Source: Pantoea rodasii
GTDB taxonomy: Bacteria > Pseudomonadota > Gammaproteobacteria > Enterobacterales > Enterobacteriaceae
NCBI RefSeq assembly: GCF_002095465.1
Contig: NZ_MLFP01000010.1
Span: 101,695-165,694 of the forward strand
Reading direction: 5' to 3'
DNA length: 64,000 nucleotides
Position 1 is the stretch's first letter; each line of letters begins with the position of its first letter. The notes below the pieces were generated by a model, which was not told the DNA's origin, searched no databases, and saw only the letters and a list, made by a program, of their open reading frames with translations. Shown one piece after another: positions 56,844 to 64,000 of the stretch. A program made the translations under genes and the position numbers.

Positions 56844-58351
56844 ATGCAACCGTTATTGCAACTCAAAGGGATTGAAAAGTCGTTTCCCGGCGTGAAAGCG
56901 CTAAATGGCGCTTCGCTTGCTGTTTATCCGGGGCGCGTGATGGCGCTGGTGGGTGAAAACGGCGCGGGCAAATCCACCATGATGAAAGTGCTGACCGGCA
57001 TTTACAGCATGGATGCCGGCTCGCTGCAGTGGCTGGGCAAAGACGTGACTTTTTCTGGCCCCAAAGCGTCGCAGGAAGCGGGCATTGGCATTATCCATCA
57101 GGAACTCAATCTGATTCCGCAACTGACCGTCGCGGAGAATATTTTCCTTGGTCGCGAATTCGTTAACCGCTTTGGCCGCATCGAATGGAATCGGATGTAC
57201 GCCGAGGCGGATGCCTTATTACATCGCCTGAACCTGCGCTTCAACAGCCATAAGCTGGTGGGCGATTTATCGATTGGCGATCAGCAGATGGTTGAGATTG
57301 CAAGGTGCTGAGCTTCGAGTCGCAGGTCATCATTATGGATGAACCGACCGATGCGCTGACCGATACCGAAACGCTTTCACTCTTCCGCGTGATCAATGAA
57401 CTGAAAGCGCAGGGCTGCGGCATTGTTTATATCTCGCACCGCATGAAAGAGATCTTCGAGATTTGCGATGACGTCACCGTGTTCCGTGACGGGCAGTTTA
57501 TTGCCGAACGCGCGGTGAGCGATCTCAGCGAAGAGAGTCTGATCGAAATGATGGTCGGCCGTAAGCTGGAGGATCAATATCCGCACCTCGACCAGGCGCC
57601 GGGCGACATTCGCTTAACCGTTGAAAATCTCAGCGGACCGGGCGTGGATAACGTCAGCTTTACTCTGCGCAAAGGCGAGATTCTCGGCATTTCCGGTCTG
57701 ATGGGCGCAGGGCGTACCGAGCTGATGAAAGTGCTGTACGGCGCACTGCCGCGCAGTAACGGCAAAGTCATGCTCAACGGCCGCGAAATTATTACCCGAT
57801 CACCCCAGGATGGCCTGGCTAATGGCATCGTGTATATCTCGGAAGACCGCAAGCGCGATGGCCTGGTGCTCGGCATGTCGGTTAAAGAGAACATGTCGCT
57901 GACCGCACTGCGCTATTTCAGCCATCCTACCGGCAATCTTAAACACAGCGAAGAGCAGTTAGCGGTGGGCGATTTTATCCGCCTGTTCAACGTCAAAACC
58001 CCTTCAATGGAGCAGCCGATTGGCCTGCTATCGGGCGGTAATCAGCAGAAAGTGGCGATTGCGCGCGGATTAATGACGCGCCCGAACGTGCTGATTCTGG
58101 ATGAGCCGACGCGCGGTGTGGACGTGGGTGCGAAAAAGGAAATTTATCAGTTAATTAACCAGTTTAAAGCCGAAGGGCTGAGCATCATTTTGGTGTCGTC
58201 GGAAATGCCGGAAGTGCTGGGCATGAGCGATCGCATTCTGGTGATGCATGAAGGCCATTTGAGTGGCGAATTTTCCCGTGAGCAGGCTACCCAGGAATCC
58301 CTGATGGCGGCAGCAGTCGGTAAGCAACACAGCGAGGAGTTAGTTGTATGA
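56844..58351 (+). CDS. rbsA: Ribose ABC transporter ATP-binding protein RbsA, frameshifted as sequenced
   Basis: 502 aa when one base is restored, one more than E. coli. Two ABC domains. The first has Walker [10 protein letters not shown] and Walker [13 protein letters not shown]. The second has the degenerate Walker [10 protein letters not shown], signature [14 protein letters not shown] and Walker [14 protein letters not shown], as usual for this family. The break is near 57302: QQMVEIARC and a stop, where an extra A gives EIAKVLSFES and joins the second frame. Works with RbsC and RbsB to import ribose. Confidence 0.95.
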
Positions 58352-59319
58352 GCACCCAAACCTTACCCGCCAGCCGTCGCTGGTTTAGCAAAGCCTGGCT
58401 GCTGGAGCAGAAATCGCTGATTGCGTTGATCGTACTGATTGCCGTGGTGGCGAGCCAAAGCCCGAACTTCTTTACCGTCGCCAACATGTTCAACATTCTG
58501 CAGCAGACTTCGGTTAACGCCATCATGGCGGTGGGCATGACGCTGGTGATTCTGACGTCGGGCATTGATTTGTCGGTGGGATCGCTGCTGGCGCTTACCG
58601 GCGCGGTGGCCGCCTCGATTGTAGGTTTGGAAGTGAATGCGCTGGTGGCGGTGGCGGCTTCGCTGGCATTAGGTGCGGCGATTGGCGGTATTACCGGCGT
58701 AATTGTGGCGCGCGGCAAGGTGCAGGCGTTTATCGCCACGCTGGTGATGATGCTGTTATTACGCGGTGTGACCATGGTTTACACCAATGGCAGCCCGATC
58801 AATACCGGTTTCAGTGATAACGCCGATCTGTTTGGCTGGTTCGGTATTGGCCGTCCGCTGGGCATCCCAACACCGGTCTGGCTGATGGTGGTGGTGTTCG
58901 CGCTGGCCTGGTACATGCTGCATCACACGCGTTTAGGTCGTTACATCTATGCGCTGGGCGGCAACGAAGCGGCCACGCGTCTGTCAGGCATCAACGTTAA
59001 CCGCGTCAAAATCATCGTTTATTCGCTGTGCGGCACGCTGGCGGCATTGGCGGGCACCATCGAAGTGGCGCGTCTTTCTTCTGCGCAACCCACGGCGGGC
59101 ACCGGTTATGAACTGGATGCGATTGCGGCGGTGGTATTAGGCGGCACCAGCCTGGCGGGCGGCAAAGGTCGCATTATGGGCACGCTGATTGGTGCGCTGA
59201 TCCTTGGTTTCCTGAACAACGGCCTGAATCTGATGGGTGTTTCTTCTTACTACCAAATGATTGTTAAGGCCGTTGTCATTCTGCTGGCGGTGCTGGTGGA
59301 TAATAAAAGCAGCAAATAA
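58348..59319 (+). CDS. rbsC: Ribose ABC transporter permease RbsC
   Basis: 323 aa with about ten hydrophobic segments. [16 protein letters not shown] and [17 protein letters not shown] are family signatures of sugar ABC permeases. The ATG overlaps the rbsA stop (ATGA). Confidence 0.96.
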   Translation: MSTQTLPASRRWFSKAWLLEQKSLIALIVLIAVVASQSPNFFTVANMFNILQQTSVNAIMAVGMTLVILTSGIDLSVGSLLALTGAVAASIVGLEVNALVAVAASLALGAAIGGITGVIVARGKVQAFIATLVMMLLLRGVTMVYTNGSPINTGFSDNADLFGWFGIGRPLGIPTPVWLMVVVFALAWYMLHHTRLGRYIYALGGNEAATRLSGINVNRVKIIVYSLCGTLAALAGTIEVARLSSAQPTAGTGYELDAIAAVVLGGTSLAGGKGRIMGTLIGALILGFLNNGLNLMGVSSYYQMIVKAVVILLAVLVDNKSSK

Positions 59320-59346
59320 CTCTGACCCTCACACAGGACACTATAA

Positions 59347-60222
59347 ATGAAAAAGTTAACTGCATTGGCCGTCATCCTTGGCGCCACCCTCAGTGCTGGC
59401 GCGATGGCAAAGGACACCATTGCGCTGGTGGTATCCACTCTGAATAATCCGTTCTTTGTGTCACTGAAAGATGGCGCACAGAAAGAAGCCGACAAACTGG
59501 GTTATAACCTGGTGGTGTTGGATTCGCAGAACAACCCGGCGAAAGAGCTGGCCAACGTGCAGGATCTGACTGTGCGCGGCACCAAGCTGATGCTGATCAA
59601 CCCAACAGATTCTGATGCGGTGGGTAACGCCGTGAAAATGGCTAACCAGGCGAACATTCCGGTGATCACGCTGGACCGCATGGCGGCACAGGGCACCGTG
59701 GTCAGCCACGTCGCCTCTGACAACCGTTTCGGCGGCAAAATGGCCGGTGACTTCATCGCCAAGAAATTGGGCGATGGCGCGAAAATTATCGAACTGCAGG
59801 GCATTGCCGGTACTTCAGCCGCGCGCGAGCGTGGCGAAGGCTTCAAACAGGCTGCTGATGCACATAAATTTAATATCCTGGCGAGCCAGCCGGCAGATTT
59901 CGACCGTACTAAAGGCCTGAACGTGATGCAGAACCTGTTGCAGGCGCATCCGGATGTGCAGGCAGTCTTCGCGCAGAATGACGAAATGGCGTTGGGTGCA
60001 CTGCGTGCGCTGCAGACTGCCGGTAAAACCGATGTGCTGGTGGTGGGCTTTGATGGCACCGCTGACGGTGTGAAAGCGGTAGAAGCCGGTAAGCTGACGG
60101 CTACCGTCGCGCAGATGCCCGATAAGATTGGCGTGATTGGTGTTGATATTGCAGATAAAGTTCTGAAAGGCGAAAAAGTACAGGCAGTAAACCCGGTTGA
60201 CCTGAAGCTGGTAACCAAATAA
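59347..60222 (+). CDS. rbsB: Periplasmic ribose-binding protein RbsB
   Basis: 291 aa. The signal peptide [20 protein letters not shown] ends in AMA, with cleavage before [10 protein letters not shown]. Ribose-contact residues are in [28 protein letters not shown] and [13 protein letters not shown]. It also feeds the Trg chemoreceptor in E. coli. Confidence 0.97.
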   Translation: MKKLTALAVILGATLSAGAMAKDTIALVVSTLNNPFFVSLKDGAQKEADKLGYNLVVLDSQNNPAKELANVQDLTVRGTKLMLINPTDSDAVGNAVKMANQANIPVITLDRMAAQGTVVSHVASDNRFGGKMAGDFIAKKLGDGAKIIELQGIAGTSAARERGEGFKQAADAHKFNILASQPADFDRTKGLNVMQNLLQAHPDVQAVFAQNDEMALGALRALQTAGKTDVLVVGFDGTADGVKAVEAGKLTATVAQMPDKIGVIGVDIADKVLKGEKVQAVNPVDLKLVTK

Positions 60223-60245
60223 AAAACAAAGAAAAGCATGGCACC

Positions 60246-60266
60246 GCGCCACCTTACTGGTGGCGC
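60246..60266 (+). other. Intercistronic hairpin between rbsB and rbsK
   Basis: GCGCCACC, TTACT, GGTGGCGC gives an 8-bp perfect stem without a T-run. It fits an mRNA-stabilising or partial-stop element that lets rbsB be made in excess over rbsK and rbsR. Confidence 0.6.
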
Positions 60267-60286
60267 AACTTCTTGGATCAAACCCT

Positions 60287-61216
60287 ATGAACACAAGCGC
60301 AAAACTGGCGGTACTCGGCAGCATCAATGCCGATCACATCCTGAACCTCACCCACTTTCCACGTCCGGGTGAAACGGTGATCGGAAAACAGTATCAGATT
60401 GCTTTTGGTGGCAAAGGGGCTAACCAGGCTGTGGCGGCCGGTCGTGCCGGTGCGGATATCGCGTTTATCGCCTGTGTTGGCGCAGATGACATTGGCGAAC
60501 GCATCCGCCAGCAGCTGCAGCAGGACCGAATCGATACTGCACCGGTGGAAACCGTGGCAGACGAAGCCACCGGCGTGGCGATGATCTTCGTGAATGGCGA
60601 AGGTGAAAATAATATCGGCATCTATTCCGGTGCTAACGCGGCGCTGACGCCAGCCTGTGTCGATCGCCATCAGCAAGTGATTGCGGATGCAGAGGCTTTG
60701 TTAATGCAGCTGGAATCGCCGCTGGAAAGCGTGTTAGCGGCAGCGAAAATTGCGCGTGCCAATGCCACTCAAGTGATTCTCAATCCAGCGCCCGCGACTC
60801 AATTGTCTGACGAGTTGCTGGCCTTAATCGATATCATCACACCAAATGAAACCGAAGCCGAAATTCTGACTGGCATCGCGGTGAAGAGTGATGAAGATGC
60901 CGCGCGTGCCGCGCAGGCGTTGCACAATAAAGGTATCTCTACCGTTTTGATTACCTTGGGTCGTCGCGGTGTGTGGCTGAGCGAGCAGGGTCAAGGCGTG
61001 CGTATTCCGGGCTTCAGCGTGCAGGCCATCGACACTATCGCCGCCGGTGATACCTTTAACGGTGCCTTTATTACCGCACGCCTTGAAGGTGTCACGATGC
61101 AGGATGCATTGCGTTTTGCTCATGCCGCCGCCGCGATAGCCGTGACGCGTGCGGGCGCGCAGCCCTCAGTGCCGTGGCGCGCTGAGATCGATGCCTTCCT
61201 GCAGCAACAGGGTTAA
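60287..61216 (+). CDS. rbsK: Ribokinase RbsK
   Basis: 309 aa, E. coli length, from the ATG at 60287 ([19 protein letters not shown]). PfkB signature 1 is [16 protein letters not shown] and signature 2 [13 protein letters not shown] with the catalytic Asp. GGKGANQ is shared with the kinase half of the fusion protein at 6241. It makes ribose 5-phosphate. Confidence 0.97.
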   Translation: MNTSAKLAVLGSINADHILNLTHFPRPGETVIGKQYQIAFGGKGANQAVAAGRAGADIAFIACVGADDIGERIRQQLQQDRIDTAPVETVADEATGVAMIFVNGEGENNIGIYSGANAALTPACVDRHQQVIADAEALLMQLESPLESVLAAAKIARANATQVILNPAPATQLSDELLALIDIITPNETEAEILTGIAVKSDEDAARAAQALHNKGISTVLITLGRRGVWLSEQGQGVRIPGFSVQAIDTIAAGDTFNGAFITARLEGVTMQDALRFAHAAAAIAVTRAGAQPSVPWRAEIDAFLQQQG

Positions 61217-61220
61217 GCCT

Positions 61221-62213
61221 TTGGCAACCATGAAAGACGTCGCCCGCCTGGCGGGCGTCTCAACCTCCACCGTATCCCACGTCATCAATAACAATCGTTT
61301 TGTTAGCGAGCAGGTACGTGAAAAGGTTGAGCGGGCAATCCGCGATCTCAACTACGCACCGTCAGCGTTGGCGCGTAGCCTGAAAATCAACCAAACCCGC
61401 ACTATAGGCATGTTGTTAACGGCCAGCAGTAACCCGTTTTACGCTGAAGTGGTGCGTGGAGTGGAAAACAGCTGCTATGAACGCGGCTACAGCCTGATTC
61501 TGTGTAATACCGAAGGCGATGAGGAGCGGATGAACCGCAGCCTCGAAACGCTGATGCAAAAACGCGTCGATGGTTTGCTGATGATGTGTACGGAAAGCCA
61601 TCTCCCTTCCGCTGAGATCCTCAATCGTTATCCGTCAGTACCGATGGTGATGATGGACTGGGCACCGTTTGAAGGGCGCGGTGACATTATTCAGGATAAC
61701 GCGCTGCTGGGCGGCGAACTGGCGACGCAGCATCTGATCGATCGCGGCTACACGCGCATTGCCTGTATTGCCGGGCCGCAGGATAAAACCCCGGCGCGTT
61801 TGCGTCTGGAGGGTTTCCATAAAGCGATGACCAGCAGTGGATTGCCGGTGCTGCCCGGTTATGTGGTGGACGGTGATTTCGAATTTCAGGGTGGTTTTAA
61901 TGCCATGAATCAACTGCTGGCTCTGGAAATGCTGCCAGAAGCGGTATTCACCAGCAACGATGCGATGGCGGTGGGCGTTTACCATGCACTCTTCCAGGCC
62001 GGCTTGCGCGTGCCGCAGGATATCGCGGTGATGGGCTATGACAATATAGAACTGGCGCGTTATCTCACGCCACCGCTCAGTACCATCCATCAGCCCAAGG
62101 ATGAACTGGGAGAACTGGCGATTGATACGCTGATTCACCGCATGAGCGATCCTGACGCCAGCCAGCAAACGCTGGTACTGACGCCGGAGCTGGTAGAGCG
62201 CGGTTCGGTTTAA
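61221..62213 (+). CDS. rbsR: Ribose operon repressor RbsR (LacI family)
   Basis: 330 aa, exactly the E. coli length, from a TTG at 61221 ([20 protein letters not shown]) with AGGG 8 bases upstream; the in-frame ATG three codons later is less likely. The LacI HTH and hinge helix ([16 protein letters not shown]) precede the ribose-binding core with [16 protein letters not shown]. It represses rbsDACBKR at the two operators near 56.3 kb. It overlaps hsrA tail to tail. Confidence 0.96.
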   Translation: MATMKDVARLAGVSTSTVSHVINNNRFVSEQVREKVERAIRDLNYAPSALARSLKINQTRTIGMLLTASSNPFYAEVVRGVENSCYERGYSLILCNTEGDEERMNRSLETLMQKRVDGLLMMCTESHLPSAEILNRYPSVPMVMMDWAPFEGRGDIIQDNALLGGELATQHLIDRGYTRIACIAGPQDKTPARLRLEGFHKAMTSSGLPVLPGYVVDGDFEFQGGFNAMNQLLALEMLPEAVFTSNDAMAVGVYHALFQAGLRVPQDIAVMGYDNIELARYLTPPLSTIHQPKDELGELAIDTLIHRMSDPDASQQTLVLTPELVERGSV

Positions 62214-63613
62214 GCCGTTTTCTTCTTTTTCTCACGATTGGCAATTAGATTGCGCCCGTCGCCTGGACGCAGCATCAGGAAGGCAAACGCCGACAATACG
62301 GTGATCACGCCCATCGTCAGGAAGGTGGCGTGGAATTGCTGCACGGTGCTGCTCTCGAAATCCTGATAGAAACGCAGCACCGCCGCGCTGACGGCCACGC
62401 CAAAGCTGATCGACACCTGTTGTGTCACGGCCAGCACACTGTTACCGCCGCTGGCATTCTCATCATTCAAATCGGCCAGCGTGATGGTGTTCATCGCGGT
62501 GAACTGTGTCGACATCGCCATACCTAAGACAAACAGCGCGGCTAAAAGCATCAGTATGCTTTCGCCCGGCGTTTGCAGTGAGAAGCTGGCTACCAGGATA
62601 CCGATGATGATGGTGATTCCGACCAGCGTTTTACGATAACCGAAGCGACGCAGCACTTGTGTCACGGTGGATTTGGCTAATAGCGAGCCAATCGCCGTCG
62701 GGCCCATCATGCATCCAGCAATCAGCGCGGGGTAACCAAAGCCCACCTGTAACATCAATGGCATCAGGAACGGAATACAACCGGTGCCCAGACGGGCCGC
62801 GATGTTGCCAATGATGCCAACCGAGAAGGTGCGGGTTTTAAACATCGGTAAGCTGATCAGCGGTGCGGGATGACGGCGGGCATGCACTATATATAGAAGC
62901 AATAACGCGACACCGGCCAGCAGCACCAGCGCAGCCTGCCACGGCGATACAATCCGCTCGCCAAAAAGTTCGATACCAACTGAGATCAGCACCAGGCCAA
63001 AACCAAACAAGATAAAGCCGAGGAAATCAAAGCGACGTTTGGGCGTGGTGAAATCCGGCATAAATTTACGTGCATAAAAGATGCCTGCGATGCCAATCGG
63101 AATGTTGATCAGGAATATCCAGTGCCAGCTGGCGTAGGTGACTAACAAGCCGCCGAGCATGGGGCCCAGAATCGGCCCGACTAATCCTGGCATAGTCACG
63201 AAGTTGAGTACCGGCAGCAATTCACTGCGAGGATAAGCGCGTAATAGTGCCAGACGCGCGACCGGCATCATCATTGCGCCGCCGACACCTTGAATAATGC
63301 GCGAAACGACCAGCATGCTCAGCGAGCCGGATAGTGCGCATGCTAATGAACCCAGCGTAAACAGTGATACGGCGATGATGAAGATTTTACGCGTGCCAAA
63401 GCGATCGGCCAGCCAGCCACTGACAGGGATCAGCATCGCCACGGTAAGCGTGTAGCTGATAATGGCAGATTGCATGGCGAGGGGGGAACGTTCGAGGCTG
63501 GTGGCGATAGCAGGGAGCGCAGTATTGAGGATGGTGGCATCGAGGGCTTGCATGAAAAATGCCATTGCGGCGATCCAGGGCAAGCCGGCCATACTGCGCG
63601 CGGAGCGAATCAT
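62210..63613 (-). CDS. hsrA: MFS drug-efflux-type transporter HsrA (DHA2 family)
   Basis: 467 aa, 14 predicted TMs. [19 protein letters not shown] is the DHA2 motif D1, [13 protein letters not shown] motif A, and [20 protein letters not shown] motif C of antiporters. It resembles E. coli HsrA (YieO), which follows rbsR there too. The substrate is not established. It overlaps the end of rbsR by four bases on the other strand and faces away from the rrn promoter. Confidence 0.92.
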   Translation of the reverse strand: MIRSARSMAGLPWIAAMAFFMQALDATILNTALPAIATSLERSPLAMQSAIISYTLTVAMLIPVSGWLADRFGTRKIFIIAVSLFTLGSLACALSGSLSMLVVSRIIQGVGGAMMMPVARLALLRAYPRSELLPVLNFVTMPGLVGPILGPMLGGLLVTYASWHWIFLINIPIGIAGIFYARKFMPDFTTPKRRFDFLGFILFGFGLVLISVGIELFGERIVSPWQAALVLLAGVALLLLYIVHARRHPAPLISLPMFKTRTFSVGIIGNIAARLGTGCIPFLMPLMLQVGFGYPALIAGCMMGPTAIGSLLAKSTVTQVLRRFGYRKTLVGITIIIGILVASFSLQTPGESILMLLAALFVLGMAMSTQFTAMNTITLADLNDENASGGNSVLAVTQQVSISFGVAVSAAVLRFYQDFESSTVQQFHATFLTMGVITVLSAFAFLMLRPGDGRNLIANREKKKKTA

Positions 63614-63811
63614 TGAAAATCCTTCTTTAATAATTGTTCAGTCTGCAAAGATAGCGGCGTTTGGCCAACAGAATAGCATTGGTGTTTGAACGCGTGACGC
63701 TGATTTGTGCCGCTGAAGCGGCGTTATTGACTGATTATTGATCGGGAAAAGTCTGTTTTTAGCCTGTTCGTTTAAAAAAGTAGCGCTCAGTCAATTTTTT
63801 GCAATAAACCC

Positions 63812-63847
63812 TTGTCAGCCCGGAAGAACTGCCTATAATGCGCATCC
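63812..63847 (+). promoter_or_regulatory. rrn P1 promoter of a ribosomal RNA operon
   Basis: TTGTCA, a 16-base spacer, TATAAT and a GCGC discriminator match E. coli rrn P1 almost base for base. A T/A-rich UP-like stretch lies upstream (63771-63808). The GC-rich discriminator gives growth-rate and ppGpp control. The 387-base gap after hsrA holds only this promoter set; the 16S gene starts beyond the window. Confidence 0.93.
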
Positions 63848-63932
63848 ACTGAGACGGCAAAGCGGCAACGCAAGCGGCTCAGCAGGGCGTGAAGAGATTC
63901 AGTCCGCCGGAGAAAAACGCTGAAAAAAGTGT

Positions 63933-63960
63933 TTGACTCTGAAGGAGGAAAGCGTAATAT
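63933..63960 (+). promoter_or_regulatory. rrn P2 promoter
   Basis: TTGACT, 16 bases, TAATAT, 121 bases downstream of P1, the standard tandem spacing in enterobacterial rrn operons. The leader continues to the window end. Confidence 0.87.
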
Positions 63961-64000
63961 ACGCCACCTCGCAACAGCATGTTAAAACGCTGATTGCACT

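Overview
This window is the replication-origin region of a gamma-proteobacterium of the order Enterobacterales. Its gene order is that of the Escherichia coli oriC region: dgo–yidA–gyrB–recF–dnaN–dnaA–rpmH–rnpA–yidD–yidC–mnmE, then yieE/adeP/yieH, phoU-pstBACS, glmS-glmU, atpCDGAHFEBI, rsmG-mnmG–oriC–mioC–asnC, viaA-ravA, kup, rbsDACBKR, hsrA and a ribosomal RNA promoter. Protein sequences are close to E. coli but not identical. Two ERIC repeats and an ovothiol synthase gene (ovoA) in place of asnA suggest Erwiniaceae (Pantoea or Erwinia). The genus is an inference.

Layout. Positions 1-2400 hold a D-galactonate operon (dgoRKA and the first codons of dgoD) with two DgoR-type operators. Positions 3.4-7.4 kb hold an accessory sugar(-acid) operon between yidA and gyrB: a DeoR-type HTH fused to a ribokinase-family kinase, an aldolase of the DHDPS/NAL family, a YhcH-type protein and an MFS transporter. 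Positions 7.6-18.4 kb are the dnaA block: replication, ribosomal protein, RNase P, membrane insertase and tRNA modification. A hipBA toxin-antitoxin pair follows, preceded by four 18-bp palindromes at an exact 28-bp period. Positions 20.2-26 kb hold redox, PPTase-like, adenine-permease, phosphatase and transporter genes. Positions 26-41.5 kb, all on the minus strand, hold phosphate uptake (two Pho boxes), amino-sugar/UDP-GlcNAc synthesis and ATP synthase. oriC lies at about 44.85-45.12 kb, with 13-mers, five DnaA-box positions and dense GATC sites. It is followed by mioC, asnC, ovoA, viaA-ravA, kup, a qseBC/ygiW two-component locus, the ribose operon, hsrA, and tandem rrn P1/P2 promoters whose 16S gene lies beyond the window.

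Sequence quality. Seven genes (the aldolase, yieH, glmU, kup, qseB, rbsD, rbsA) are frame-broken by the loss of one or two bases, mostly in short homopolymers. Restoring those bases gives family-typical lengths. One of these genes, glmU, is essential in relatives, so base-calling or assembly deletions are the likeliest cause. Any conclusion about pseudogenes here should wait for a check of the reads.

Best leads for something undescribed: the DeoR-HTH/PfkB kinase fusion and its operon, the phased hip operator array, the ERIC-like element between dnaN and recF, the ovoA-for-asnA replacement beside oriC, and the altered DnaA box R1.
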